Part shown: piece after piece, positions 1-9,697 of the stretch
How positions within the stretch are numbered: position 1 is the first letter of the stretch
Layout of the letters: each line of letters begins with the position of its first letter
Source: CAVXHQ01 sp963761735
Lineage (GTDB): Bacteria; Pseudomonadota; Alphaproteobacteria; Rhodobacterales; Rhodobacteraceae
Reading direction: 5' to 3'
NCBI GenBank assembly: GCA_963761735.1
Contig: CAVXHQ010000005.1
Coordinates: 124,001-188,000 of the forward strand
Length of the DNA: 64,000 nucleotides
Notes under the pieces: model-generated
What the model saw: only the letters and a program-made list of their open reading frames with translations
The model's database searches: none
What the model was told of the DNA's origin: nothing
Translations under genes and position numbers: made by a program

Positions 1-1
1 C

Positions 2-1273
2 GCGGGCAGCCGGGCACATGCGTCGATGCTCGCCGCCTGCGGCATCATCGAGACTGACGATGCCGAGGCGATAAGGGAAGGCCTGCTCACGGTGTTGTCA
101 GAGATCGAGGGGGGAACGTTCGGGTTTTCGACGGCCCTCGAGGATATCCACATGAACGTCGAGGCGCGCCTGAAAGAGATCGTCGGCCCGGCGGCGGGCC
201 GGTTGCACACCGCGCGCTCGCGCAACGATCAGGTGGCCGTCGATTTCCGGCTGTGGGTGCGCGATCAGTGCGACGCGGCGCAAGAGGCGCTGACCGGGCT
301 GATGCAGGCGCTGCTGGCGCAGGCCGAGGCCACCGCGGGCATGGTGATGCCCGGTTTCACCCACCTTCAGGTGGCGCAGCCGGTGACGTTCGGCCATCAC
401 ATGATGGCCTATGTCGAGATGTTCGCCCGCGACCGCTCGCGCATGGCCGACGCCCGCGCGCGGATGAACGTGTCGCCGCTGGGTGCCGCGGCGCTGGCAG
501 GCACGTCGTTTCCCATCGACCGCGAGATGACGGCAAAGGCGCTGGGCTTCGACCGGCCCGGCCCCAATTCGCTCGATGCGGTTTCGGACCGGGATTTCGC
601 GCTGGAATATCTGGCGGCGGCAAGCATCTGCGCGATGCATCTGTCGCGCCTGTCCGAGGAACTGGTGATCTGGTCGTCGGCGCAGTTCCGGTTCGTGAAA
701 ATGTCGGACCGCTGGTCGACGGGATCGTCGATCATGCCGCAAAAGCGCAATCCCGATGCCGCCGAGCTGATCCGTGCCAAGATCGGCCGGATATTCGGCG
801 CCAACGTCGCCCTGATGACGGTGATGAAGGGTCTGCCGCTGACCTATTCCAAGGACATGCAGGAGGACAAGGAACAGGTGTTCGACGCCGCCGACACCCT
901 GATGCTGGCGCTTGCCGCGATGACCGGCATGATCGCCGACATGACCCCGAACGAGATCAGCCTGCGCGCCGCCGCCGCCACCGGGTTTTCCACCGCGACG
1001 GATCTTGCCGACTGGCTGGTCCGCGAACTTGGCCTGCCGTTCCGCGAGGCGCACCACATCACCGGGTCGCTCGTCGCGCTGGCCGAGGACAAGGGCTGCG
1101 ACCTGCCGGACCTGAGCCTTGCGGACATGCAGGGCGCGCACGCCGGGATCACGACGGCGGTTTTCGACGTCCTCGGGGTGGACAATTCGGTCGCCAGCCG
1201 CACCTCCTATGGCGGAACCGCACCGGTCGAGGTGCGCAAACGCATCGCCGACTGGAAGGAAGCCCTCGCATGA
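2..1273 (+). CDS. argH: Argininosuccinate lyase, 5' end missing
   Basis: The enzyme cleaves argininosuccinate to arginine and fumarate, the last step of arginine biosynthesis, in the cytoplasm. The reading frame is open from base 2 and reads AGSRAHASMLAA before the first ATG at 26. That matches the conserved N-terminal AGS-AHA region of the family, so the gene begins outside the window and about 40 residues are missing. HTARSRNDQ is visible near window residue 68, and the superfamily signature GSSIMPQKRNPD lies near residue 240. The C-terminus looks complete. The TGA stop overlaps the ATG of the next gene, which suggests translational coupling to the lipoprotein and DUF2834 genes that follow. 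The identification is secure. Confidence 0.97.
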   Translation, partial: AGSRAHASMLAACGIIETDDAEAIREGLLTVLSEIEGGTFGFSTALEDIHMNVEARLKEIVGPAAGRLHTARSRNDQVAVDFRLWVRDQCDAAQEALTGLMQALLAQAEATAGMVMPGFTHLQVAQPVTFGHHMMAYVEMFARDRSRMADARARMNVSPLGAAALAGTSFPIDREMTAKALGFDRPGPNSLDAVSDRDFALEYLAAASICAMHLSRLSEELVIWSSAQFRFVKMSDRWSTGSSIMPQKRNPDAAELIRAKIGRIFGANVALMTVMKGLPLTYSKDMQEDKEQVFDAADTLMLALAAMTGMIADMTPNEISLRAAAATGFSTATDLADWLVRELGLPFREAHHITGSLVALAEDKGCDLPDLSLADMQGAHAGITTAVFDVLGVDNSVASRTSYGGTAPVEVRKRIADWKEALA

Positions 1274-1467
1274 CCCGGATCGTTTCCGCCATCCTTTCCG
1301 TCGGGGCTATTCTGGCGCTCGCTGCCTGCGGCGCGGACGGCCCGCCGGTCCGGCCCACCGGGTCCATCGGTATCGGCGCCGGCACGGGCGGGGCCACCAC
1401 TGACGCGACGTTCGGCGCGACGAACGGCATCGCCACCGGGTCTGTCTCGATCGGTCTGCGCTCGTGA
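1270..1467 (+). CDS. Small predicted lipoprotein (65 aa)
   Basis: This is a 65-residue protein with a short basic N-terminus, a hydrophobic stretch and a lipobox ending LALAAC, so Cys20 is the predicted lipidation site. The mature part of about 45 residues is rich in Gly, Thr and Ala and has no recognised domain. Its ATG overlaps the argH stop (ATGA) and its own stop overlaps the GTG of the DUF2834 gene, so the three look translationally coupled. A tiny lipoprotein in this position after argH is familiar from Rhodobacteraceae. Its function is unknown. It could help anchor something at the outer membrane, but nothing in the sequence says what. Confidence 0.75.
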   Translation: MTRIVSAILSVGAILALAACGADGPPVRPTGSIGIGAGTGGATTDATFGATNGIATGSVSIGLRS

Positions 1468-1775
1468 TCCGCTATGTCTGGCTTGCGCTTGCGGTCTGGG
1501 GCGCGATCCATCCGATGTACTATTTCGTGACGTACATGCGCACCGAGGGCTCTGGCCTCGGCGGCCTGATCGACGCGTGGTACGTCAACGCATCGACCAC
1601 CGGCCTCGTCTGGGACCTGACCATCGCCGCGATCGCCCTGACGATCTGGGTGGTTGTCGAGACGGTGCAGCGCCGCGACGGGCTGCGCCTGCTCGCGATC
1701 CCCGCAACGTTCGGCATCGGTGTGAGTTGCGGGCTGCCGCTATATCTGTTCTTGCGGTCACGCGCCGGACGCTAG
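1464..1775 (+). CDS. DUF2834 membrane protein
   Basis: This 103-residue integral membrane protein has about three hydrophobic segments, at residues 2-22, 47-66 and 78-97. Residues near the start (WGAIHPMYYF) and the WDL motif before the second helix resemble the DUF2834 family, a small membrane family of unknown function. It starts with GTG inside the stop of the preceding lipoprotein gene (GTGA overlap). It sits between argH and lysA as in related Rhodobacteraceae. Family assignment is from memory of the pattern and moderately sure. No function can be given. Confidence 0.7.
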   Translation: MIRYVWLALAVWGAIHPMYYFVTYMRTEGSGLGGLIDAWYVNASTTGLVWDLTIAAIALTIWVVVETVQRRDGLRLLAIPATFGIGVSCGLPLYLFLRSRAGR

Positions 1776-1830
1776 GGTCGTGCGTGTTGCGCTGTCGGCG
1801 CCCGGACGACGAAACGCGTCGTTCCGCACC

Positions 1831-1860
1831 GGAGCGGGGATATTTTTGACCAGAAGAATT
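1831..1860 (+). repeat. GC block plus GATATTTTT intergenic element, copy 1
   Basis: In the gap before lysA a GC block (GGAGCGGGGA) is followed by TATTTTTGAC and CAGAAGAA. A closely similar arrangement lies at 42086-42116 downstream of ychF. Such GGGGATATTTTT stretches are, from memory, common between genes in Rhodobacteraceae. It could act as a weak terminator-like or processing element. The function is inferred, but the similarity of the two copies is visible. Confidence 0.4.
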
Positions 1861-1873
1861 CGGGGCGTTTTCC

Positions 1874-3139
1874 GTGGACCATTTCCTGTACCGTGACGGC
1901 GTGCTTTTTGCGGAAGACGTGCCGCTGAGCGACATCGCCGAGGCCGTGGGCACGCCGGTCTATGTCTATTCGGCGGCGACCCTGCTGCGCCACTATGCCC
2001 TTTTCGATGAGGCGCTGGGCGATATGCCGCATCTGGTCTGCTATGCGATGAAGGCGCTGTCGAATGTCGCCGTGCTGAAGCTTTTGGGTGACGCGGGCGC
2101 GGGCATGGATGTGGTGTCGGTCGGGGAATATCTGCGCGCGAAAGCGGCGGGGGTGCCGGGTGAGCGCATCGTGTTTTCCGGCGTCGGCAAGACCGCGGAT
2201 GAGATGCGCGTCGCGCTGCGCGGCGGCATCCGGCAGTTCAACATCGAGAGCGAGCCGGAGATGGTGGCGCTCGACGCCGTTGCGCGCGACCTGGGACGCG
2301 TGGCCCCCGTCACGATCCGGGTCAATCCGGATGTCGATGCGAAAACCCATGCCAAGATCGCGACGGGCAAGTCCGAGAACAAGTTCGGCATCCCCATCGC
2401 GCGGGCGCGTGAGGTGTACGCAATGGCCGCGCGGCTGCCCGGCCTCAAGGTCGTCGGGATCGACGTGCACATCGGCTCGCAGCTGACGGATCTTGCGCCT
2501 TTCGAGGCCGCGTTCCGCAAGGTCGCCGACCTGACGGAGGTGCTGCGCGCCGATGGACACGAGATCCTCCGCCTCGACCTTGGCGGCGGCCTTGGCATCC
2601 CCTACGCGCGCAGCAACGAAGCACCGCCGTTGCCGCGCGATTTCGGCACGATGATCGGCCGCGTTCTGGGCCATCTGGGCTGCGAGATCGAGATTGAGCC
2701 GGGGCGTCTGATCGCCGGTAACGCCGGGATATTGCTGTCGAAAGTGATCTATAACAAGTCCGGCGAAGGGCGCGATTTCCTGATATTGGATGCTGCGATG
2801 AACGATCTGATCCGCCCCGCCATGTATGACGCGCATCACGATATCCTGCCGGTGATCGAGGCGGCACCCGGCACCGAACAGGCCCTCATCGATATCGTCG
2901 GCCCGGTCTGCGAATCGGGCGACACGTTCGCGAAACAGCGGATGATGCCGCCCGTCGCCGATGGCGCGCTCGTCGCGTTCCGCTCGGCGGGGGCCTACGG
3001 CGCCGTGATGAGCAGCGAATACAACTCGCGCCCGATGATCCCCGAGGTTCTTGTGCAGGGGGATCAATTCGCGGTTATCCGCGCACGCCCCACCTATGAA
3101 GAGATGATTTCGCGCGATATCCTTCCATCGTGGCTGTAG
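1874..3139 (+). CDS. lysA: Diaminopimelate decarboxylase
   Basis: The enzyme is PLP-dependent and converts meso-diaminopimelate to L-lysine and CO2, the last step of lysine biosynthesis. The 421-residue length is normal. The PLP lysine is in YAMKALSN at about residue 60. The phosphate-binding GGGLGIPY is near residue 237, EPGR follows it, and the active-site CESGD is near residue 345 with YGAVMSSEYNSRP close to the C-terminus. The start is GTG (GTGGACCATTTC); no in-frame ATG lies upstream. The next gene starts 20 bp downstream, an arrangement typical for this family. The assignment is secure. Confidence 0.96.
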   Translation: MDHFLYRDGVLFAEDVPLSDIAEAVGTPVYVYSAATLLRHYALFDEALGDMPHLVCYAMKALSNVAVLKLLGDAGAGMDVVSVGEYLRAKAAGVPGERIVFSGVGKTADEMRVALRGGIRQFNIESEPEMVALDAVARDLGRVAPVTIRVNPDVDAKTHAKIATGKSENKFGIPIARAREVYAMAARLPGLKVVGIDVHIGSQLTDLAPFEAAFRKVADLTEVLRADGHEILRLDLGGGLGIPYARSNEAPPLPRDFGTMIGRVLGHLGCEIEIEPGRLIAGNAGILLSKVIYNKSGEGRDFLILDAAMNDLIRPAMYDAHHDILPVIEAAPGTEQALIDIVGPVCESGDTFAKQRMMPPVADGALVAFRSAGAYGAVMSSEYNSRPMIPEVLVQGDQFAVIRARPTYEEMISRDILPSWL

Positions 3140-3158
3140 GCCACTAGGTTGAACGCGG

Positions 3159-5934
3159 ATGCCAATTCCGTCACGACGCCGGATCCGACAGGAGACCAAG
3201 CTGAAACCGCCCAAAAGACCGATGACGGCCCGCCCGAAACAGGAACTGCGCCATCTGGCGCGGCCCATCCGGCTGACCTGGCTGGGCATGATCGCCGAAC
3301 AGGTGGCGCGCGCGTTCTGGCCGCTGTGGACCGTGACAGCGCTGGTCCTGGCGCCGTTGTTGATGGGCTGGCACGAGAGCGCGTCGGTCGAGGTGGTGTG
3401 GGGCGGCACCGTGATTGCCGCGATTGCAGTGCTTGCGAGCCTGTTCTGGGGGGTGCGCCGGTTCCGCCTGCCGTTCCGGACCGAGGCCATCGCCCGCGTC
3501 GACGCGAGCCTGCCGGGCCGTCCCATCGCCGCCGTCGCCGACACCATCGCCATCGGATCCGACGATCCCGCCGCCCAGGCGGTCTGGCGCGCGCACCTGT
3601 CCCGGATGGAGGACCGCACCCGTGCGGCCCGCGCCGTGCAGCCCGATCTGCGGGTGTCGCGGCACGACCCCTACGGCACACGGTTCGTGGCCCTTCTTTT
3701 CCTCATGACCGCCTTGATCTTCGGCTCGCTCTGGCGCGTCGCCGCCGTGGCCGAGGCGCCCGACAGCCCGCTGGGACTGGCCCTTGCCGCCGGCCCGGTC
3801 TGGGAAGGCTGGATCGAGCCGCCGGGCTATACCGGCAAGCCGTCGCTGTATCTCGCCGATGTGCCCGCAGGCACGCTCGACGTCCCCGAAGGCAGCCGCG
3901 TGACCCTGCGCCTGTACGGCGAGGTCGGCGCGCTGACCGTGGACGAAACCGTGTCGGGGCGGACCGACGATCTGGGCGCTGCCTCGGACGCCGAGCAATC
4001 GTTCGATATCGACCGGGCCGGACGCCTCGCCATCGTCGGTGAAGACCGGACAGAATGGCAGATCCGCGTCACCCCGGACGCCCCGCCGACCGTCGAGATC
4101 ACCGGCGCGGCGGAATCCGACGCGCAGGGCGAATTCACGCTGCCCGTTCACCGCCACCGACGATTTTGCCGTTGCGTCGGGGCAGGCCACCATCGCGCTC
4201 GACGTCGATGCGGTGCGCCGCACCCACGGGCTATCGGTCGCACCCGACGCGCGCGCGCCGCTGATCGTCGATCTGCCGATGCCGTTTTCGGGCGACCGGG
4301 CCAGTATCGAGGACGTCATCGTCGACGATTTCTCGCGCCATCCGCTGGCCAATCTGCCGGTGACGATCACCCTGACGGTCAGCGACGCGATCGGCCAGAC
4401 CGGCAGCACCGACCCGGTTGCGATGCGTCTGCCGGCGCGGCGGTTCTTTCAGCCGGTAGCGCGCGCGGTGATCGAACAGCGGCGCGATCTTTTGTGGTCG
4501 ATGGATAACGGCGACCGCGTTCTGGGCATCCTGCGCGCAATCGCCCACCGCCCCGAGGACCTGTTCACCTCCGAGACCAGCTATCTGCGCCTGAACGTCA
4601 CCCTGCGGACGCTGTCCGCGAGCTTGCGCAGCGACGCGGGCCTGACGCCGGAGGTGCGCGACGAGGTGGCGGAGGCGCTGTGGGATCTGGCGATCCAGCT
4701 CGAGGAAGGCTCGCTCGCCGATGCGCGCGCGCGGCTGGAGCGGGCGCAGGAACGGCTGGCCGAGGCGATGCGCAACGGCGCCACCGACGAGGAAATCGCC
4801 GAGCTGATGCAGGAACTGCGCGAGGCGACGGACGCCTATATGCAGATGCTCGCCGATGAGACCGAGTTCAGCGACAACATCGACGAGCCGAATTCGGGTG
4901 AGCAGGGCGACACCATCAGCCAGTCCGAGATCGACCAGCTGATGGACCGCATTCAGGAGTTGATGGAAGAAGGCCGGATGGCCGAGGCGGCCGAGTTGAT
5001 GGACCAGCTCAACGAGATGATGGAAAACATGCAGATCGTGCAGGGCGAACCGGGCGAGGGCGGACCGCGCACGCCGGGGCAGCAAAGCATGGAAGACCTT
5101 CAGGATCAGCTGCGCGACCAGCAGGAGCTGTCAGACGATGCGTTTCGCGAGCTGAACGATCCGGGGCGCGAGCCGGGCCAGATGCCCGGACAGGAGCCGG
5201 GAGAACAGCCCGGACAGCAACCCGGTGCACAGCCGGGGCAAGAGCCGGGCGGGCAGGGCAGCGAACCGGGCGACAGTCTTGGCGAAGGCGCGCAGGAGGG
5301 CACCGACAGACGCCCGCAGGGCCAGAACGGTCAGGGGCAAAGCCCGGGCGATGAACCAGGCGGGCCGGGCCAGCAGGCCGATCTTGGCCCCGGTGGCGAA
5401 GGCGGCGATCAGTTTCCGCCCGGCGCGCAGGGCTCGCTTGCCGAACGGCAACAAGACCTGCGCCGCGAGCTCGACCGGCTGCGCGGCAACCTGCCCGCAT
5501 TGTCGGGAGAGGCCGCAGAGGCCGCGCGGCGCGCCATCGAAAACGCCGAACGGGCGATGGACGGGGCCGAACAGGCATTGCGCGAAAACGATCTGGCAGA
5601 GGCGATCGACCGTCAGGCAGAGGCCCTCGAGGCGCTGCGTGAAAGCATGCGCAGCCTTGGCCGCGCCCTTGCCGAGAACGAGCAGGACCCCGACGATCCC
5701 GCCCGCGCGGATGGCGGACAGGCGCAGGGCCGCGTCGAGCCGGAACGCCGCGACCCGCTGGGACGCGATCTGGGCAGCACCGGGCAGTACGGCACCGACG
5801 AGAACATGCTTCAGGGCGGCGACGTCTATCGCCGGGCCGAAGAGTTGCTCGACGAAATTCGCCGACGCGCCGCCGAACAGGAACGCCAGTCGGATGAACG
5901 CGATTACCTGCGGCGGCTGCTGGACCGGTTCTGA
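3159..5934 (+). pseudogene. TIGR02302/DUF4175 family membrane protein, frameshifted
   Basis: This is a large membrane-anchored protein of unknown role, conserved in alphaproteobacteria next to lysA. Three hydrophobic segments lie within the first 200 residues, then a periplasmic region, a long charged helical part (residues about 480-620) and a Q-P-G rich low-complexity stretch (nt 5163-5420). The frame breaks at 4146. Upstream it reads EFTLP and downstream FTATDDFAVASG; deleting one G after CCC joins them into a protein of about 924 aa. Both halves are well conserved and have no other stop, so this is either a sequencing insertion or a very recent mutation. The alternative internal ATG (MTARPKQEL) could be the true start. 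Confidence 0.8.
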
Positions 5935-5997
5935 CGGGTCTTCATACCGGGACCAGCCCGTCGCGCGGCCCGGCCCGGCGTCGTCAGCGCGCCGGTG

Positions 5998-7038
5998 TTA
6001 TCCGCCGGGGGGCGCATCGGCGGGGATATCCGCCCCGACGGGTGTCTCATCCGGCGTGACGGCCAGCCACGACTGCACCTGCGTGTCGAGCCACAGGCGC
6101 CCTGCATCAACCGTGTCGACATACCGCGACAGCGCCGGCTGGGTCTGCGGCAGGGCGTCGGCGATGCGGGGCGCATTGGCGTACACGAGCGCGAGCGTGC
6201 CGAAAATCAGCACCGCGATAAAGAACCCGAAGCGAAACCCGCGCCGATGACGCTCTTGGGCAATCTCGGGTTCATCCTGAGGCTCTTCGGGGTCGGCCCG
6301 GCGCGCGGTCGAGCGCAGCGATGAGTTTATCTCTTCGATGTCGGGCAAAAGCTCGCTTCTGGCGCCCGATGTCTGGGTGACGGTCGCCGATGTCGCGGGG
6401 GCTGCCTCGCCCTTGATGCGGGCCATGCGGCGGCGCGCTTCTTCGGCCAGCTGATCCTCTCGGTCGAGCGGCCGGTCGAGGCCCAGATCCGGCTGATCCT
6501 CGAAAGCGTCCGCCGTTGCGCCCTTGCGGTTGGCGGCCTCGCGGGCGGCCTCCTCGCGCAGGATTTCGGCGACTGTGGGAGACAGCGGCTGACGGACCGG
6601 CGTCCTGGCGTTCGCCGCCGCCTCGCGGGCGGTGCTGTCGGATCTGGCCGGGGCGTCGGCCACCGGACGTGCGTCTGTTTCGGTCTTGGCCAGTACCGGC
6701 GCGGGATCGCTGGGCGGGACGGTTTCGGGCACGGGCGCGGGGGGCGGCGCATCTTGTGGCGCTGCAGCACCGGTCATGATTGCTGCTACCGGATCGTCGG
6801 CGGGCGTTTCCGTCCCGGGAGCGACGTCATCGCCCGCCTCGTCATCGCCAAACTCGTCATCTACCGTATCGACAGCCGCAGGCCCGGCGGCAAGGCCCGC
6901 CTGCGCTGCCTCCGAGGCACCGGGCAGTTCGAGCCATGTGTGGGCGCAGTTGGAGCATTGCACGTCGCGGCCGTCCGCGGGTATCGCGTCGGCGGGCACC
7001 TCGTATTGCGCCCCGCAATTCGGACAGATCAGACGCAT
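5998..7038 (-). CDS. MJ0042-type zinc-ribbon membrane protein
   Basis: The protein has 346 residues. The N-terminus MRLICPNCGAQYEVP with a second pair CSNC at about residue 30 forms the CxxC-CxxC zinc ribbon of the MJ0042 type. A long Ala/Pro/Asp-rich disordered region follows (about residues 45-250). Then comes one transmembrane helix near residues 275-295 (FGFFIAVLIFGTLALVYA) and a short C-terminal domain. The start at 7038 is chosen because the zinc ribbon begins directly at that ATG. It is convergent with the TIGR02302 gene and divergent from ftsE. Function is not known; zinc-ribbon anchoring of a regulator or assembly factor is a guess. Confidence 0.8.
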   Translation of the reverse strand: MRLICPNCGAQYEVPADAIPADGRDVQCSNCAHTWLELPGASEAAQAGLAAGPAAVDTVDDEFGDDEAGDDVAPGTETPADDPVAAIMTGAAAPQDAPPPAPVPETVPPSDPAPVLAKTETDARPVADAPARSDSTAREAAANARTPVRQPLSPTVAEILREEAAREAANRKGATADAFEDQPDLGLDRPLDREDQLAEEARRRMARIKGEAAPATSATVTQTSGARSELLPDIEEINSSLRSTARRADPEEPQDEPEIAQERHRRGFRFGFFIAVLIFGTLALVYANAPRIADALPQTQPALSRYVDTVDAGRLWLDTQVQSWLAVTPDETPVGADIPADAPPGG

Positions 7039-7322
7039 GTGATCGCTCTCACTCCCTCGCCCCCTTTCGGGGACCCGCCGGTCGCGGCCCCAAAAAAGGA
7101 CGCTGCCGCGCATTTTTCCCACTCTTTGATGACAATGCGGGGATTTTAGCGCGATTTGCAACCTATCGCGCCGGGTCCGATTGAACAGCACCGCCGATTT
7201 GGGCAAAAGGGCCGCATCCGGCGCGCGGTTCGGTGCAGCCTGCGGCAGTCCCGGGGGGCGGCCGGCCTTTCGGGGCAGGCCGGGCGTGCGGTCGCGCCGC
7301 GGACCCATGGGAGGGTGACTTC

Positions 7323-7997
7323 GTGATCGAACTGCGCAACGTGGCCTATTCCTACAGCGGCGCCGAGTTGTTTTCCGACGTGTCGCTGGGCCTTGTGCCC
7401 GGATCGTTTCAGTTTCTGACGGGTCCGTCCGGGGCGGGCAAGACGACGTTGCTGAAACTGTGCTACGGCGCGCTGACGGCGACGGCGGGCGAGGTGACGA
7501 TGTTCGGCGAGGATGCCCGCACGATGAGCCGGGATGCCGTCGCCTATACGCGCCGCCGGATCGGTGTGGTGCACCAGGATTGCCAGTTCCTCGATCATCT
7601 GCCGCTGGCCGAGAACGTGGCCCTGCCGCTGGCCGCCTCGGGGCGCGGGGCCGAAGCCGCCGAAAACCTGCCCGGGTTGCTGGGCTGGGTCGGTCTGACG
7701 CGCCAGGCCGGGCAGTTGCCACCGCAACTGTCGGGCGGCGAGCGGCAGCGTGCGGCGCTTGCGCGCGCGGTCATCATGTCGCCCGATGTGGTGATCGCCG
7801 ACGAGCCGACGGGCAACGTCGACTGGGAAATGTCGCAACGCCTGCTGACCCTGTTGGTCGAGCTGAACAGGATGGGCAAGGCGGTGCTGGTGGCAACCCA
7901 TGACCTCGGCCTGATCCGCGCCGCCAAAAGCCAGGTGCAGACCCGCGTGCTGCGCCTCAAGGACCGCAGACTGCAGGCCGCGGGGGCGGATTTGTGA
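7323..7997 (+). CDS. ftsE: Cell division ATP-binding protein FtsE
   Basis: This is the ATPase of the FtsEX complex, which couples ATP hydrolysis at the septum to peptidoglycan hydrolase activation. In 224 residues it carries Walker A GPSGAGKT (residues 34-41), the signature LSGGERQRAALARA (about 136-149), Walker B VVIADEPTGNVD and the switch histidine in VATHD. The start is GTG at 7323, preceded by GGAGGG. Longer upstream frames lack family similarity. It overlaps ftsX by 4 bp (GTGA), so the two are coupled. The identification is firm. Confidence 0.95.
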   Translation: MIELRNVAYSYSGAELFSDVSLGLVPGSFQFLTGPSGAGKTTLLKLCYGALTATAGEVTMFGEDARTMSRDAVAYTRRRIGVVHQDCQFLDHLPLAENVALPLAASGRGAEAAENLPGLLGWVGLTRQAGQLPPQLSGGERQRAALARAVIMSPDVVIADEPTGNVDWEMSQRLLTLLVELNRMGKAVLVATHDLGLIRAAKSQVQTRVLRLKDRRLQAAGADL

Positions 7998-8929
7998 AAC
8001 CGCGCGCAAACCCATTGGCGGCGGTCCGCGATCTGGCCGGGCGTGCGCTGGCGATGGTGCGCGGCGATCCGCAGGCCGACCGGGTGGTGCCGCCGACCGG
8101 CTATACCGCGTGGCTCACCTTGTTCACTGCCGGGTCGATGGCGTTTCTGGCGGTTTTCGCGCTGGCGCTGTCGCTGGCCACGGGGCGCCTTGCCGAACGC
8201 TGGGGGAACGAGCTTGCGCGGACGTCGACCTTGCGGATTTCAGCCCCCGCGGACCAGATGTCGGCGCAGACCGCCGCCGCCATCCGCGTCCTTGAAACCA
8301 CGCCGGGCGTGGCCGAGGCGCGCGCCCTGACCCCCGACGAACAGCGCGCTCTGCTCGAGCCGTGGTTCGGCCCCGATCTGCCGATCGAAAGCCTGTCGAT
8401 CCCCAATCTGGTCGAGATCATCGAGGCGGGCGAGGGCTACGATCCGACCGGCCTGCGCGCGCGCCTCGCCGCCGAGGTGCCCGGCGCGGTCCTTGACGAT
8501 CATACGCAATGGCGCGCGCCGCTGATCGAAGCGGCCTCCCGGTTGCGCGGCCTTGGCTTTGTCGCGATCGCGCTGATCCTCGCGTCGACAGGGGCGATGA
8601 TCACGCTGGCGGCACAGGCAGCGCTGGCGGCAAACGCACAGGTGATCACGGTGCTGCGCCTCGTCGGGGCCCGTGACGTCTATATCGCGCGCGCCTTTGT
8701 GCGGCGGTTCACGCTGCGGGCGCTGGCGGGATCCGCCGTGGGCGCGCTGGCGGGAACGGCGGCCGTGGCCCTGCTGCCGGGGACCGATATCGCGGGCGGG
8801 TTTCTCACGGGCCTCGGTTTTCAGGGGGCGGGCTGGCTGTGGCCGCTGATCATCCCGCCGCTTGCCGGCCTGATCGCCTTTGTCGCCACGCGCGCCGCCG
8901 CTCTGCGCACCCTCAACGCCCTGTCCTGA
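7994..8929 (+). CDS. ftsX: Cell division permease FtsX
   Basis: This is the membrane partner of FtsE. The 311 residues show a cytoplasmic N-terminus, a first transmembrane helix at about residues 38-58 (LFTAGSMAFLAVFALALSLA), a large periplasmic loop (about 60-180) and three helices in the C-terminal half, the FtsX/MacB topology. LRLVGARDVYIARAFVRRF matches the conserved cytoplasmic coupling region after the second helix. It starts with GTG inside the ftsE stop. The acyltransferase gene follows 18 bp later and may belong to the same transcript. Confidence 0.93.
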   Translation: MKPRANPLAAVRDLAGRALAMVRGDPQADRVVPPTGYTAWLTLFTAGSMAFLAVFALALSLATGRLAERWGNELARTSTLRISAPADQMSAQTAAAIRVLETTPGVAEARALTPDEQRALLEPWFGPDLPIESLSIPNLVEIIEAGEGYDPTGLRARLAAEVPGAVLDDHTQWRAPLIEAASRLRGLGFVAIALILASTGAMITLAAQAALAANAQVITVLRLVGARDVYIARAFVRRFTLRALAGSAVGALAGTAAVALLPGTDIAGGFLTGLGFQGAGWLWPLIIPPLAGLIAFVATRAAALRTLNALS

Positions 8930-8947
8930 AACCATAAAGGAGCCATC

Positions 8948-9697
8948 ATGGCCTATGCAATTCAATGGGTTCGCTCGCTGGTGTTCAGCGGGTCGATCTA
9001 TGTGGCGATGCTTGGCGTGGGGCTGTTCTATCTGCCCTGGGCGCTGTTTTCGGCCAACGGTGCTGTCGCCGCCTGCCACCGGTGGTGCCACATGGTCCGC
9101 TGGCTGGCGCATCATGTCGTCGGGCTGCGGACCGAGGTGCGCGGCATCCCCCCCACCGACGAGGTGCTGATCGCGTCCAAACACCAGTCGTTCCTCGATA
9201 TCGTGATGATCTATGGCGCCGTGCCGCGCGGCAAGTTCATCATGAAACGCCTCCTGATGTATGCGCCGATCCTCGGCCTCTATGCGATGCGCGTCGGCTG
9301 CGTGCCGGTGAACCGTGGCAGGCGGGCGCAGGCGATCAAGAAGATGATCGCCGACGTCACGAGCGGTGCGGCACATCCCGGCCAGCTTATCATCTATCCG
9401 CAGGGAACGCGTGTGGCTCCCGGCGCGGACAGGCCCTACAAGGTCGGCTCCGGTGCGCTGTACCGCGAGCTGGGGCAGGAATGCGTGCCTGTCGCGGTCA
9501 ACGTCGGCGTGTTCTGGCCCCGGCGCGGCATCTACCGCAAACCGGGCTTGGCCGTGGTCGAGTTTCTGCCGCGCATCCCGCGGGGCCTGACCACCGGCGC
9601 GTTCATGGCGCGGCTGGAAACCGAGGTCGAGGCGGCGTCGGATCTGTTGATGGCCGAGGCGGGATTTCCCGTGGCCGTGCGCAAGGCGGCACCGTGA
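8948..9697 (+). CDS. 1-acyl-glycerol-3-phosphate acyltransferase, PlsC type
   Basis: The protein likely transfers a fatty acyl chain to the sn-2 position of lysophosphatidate or another lysophospholipid at the inner membrane. The 249 residues contain an N-terminal membrane segment (about 12-34), the catalytic HX4D motif as HQSFLD at about residue 79, a GCVPVNR block near 118, and the PQGTR substrate motif near residue 150. The ATG has a strong site (AAAGGAG) upstream. Its stop overlaps the GTG of the next gene. Roseobacters also use such enzymes to make ornithine lipid (OlsA), so the exact acceptor cannot be fixed from sequence. Confidence 0.88.
   Translation: MAYAIQWVRSLVFSGSIYVAMLGVGLFYLPWALFSANGAVAACHRWCHMVRWLAHHVVGLRTEVRGIPPTDEVLIASKHQSFLDIVMIYGAVPRGKFIMKRLLMYAPILGLYAMRVGCVPVNRGRRAQAIKKMIADVTSGAAHPGQLIIYPQGTRVAPGADRPYKVGSGALYRELGQECVPVAVNVGVFWPRRGIYRKPGLAVVEFLPRIPRGLTTGAFMARLETEVEAASDLLMAEAGFPVAVRKAAP

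Noticed and set aside
1772..3619. Minus-strand frame opposite lysA
   Set aside because: lysA has all active-site blocks on the plus strand. The opposite frame has none and crosses into the next gene.
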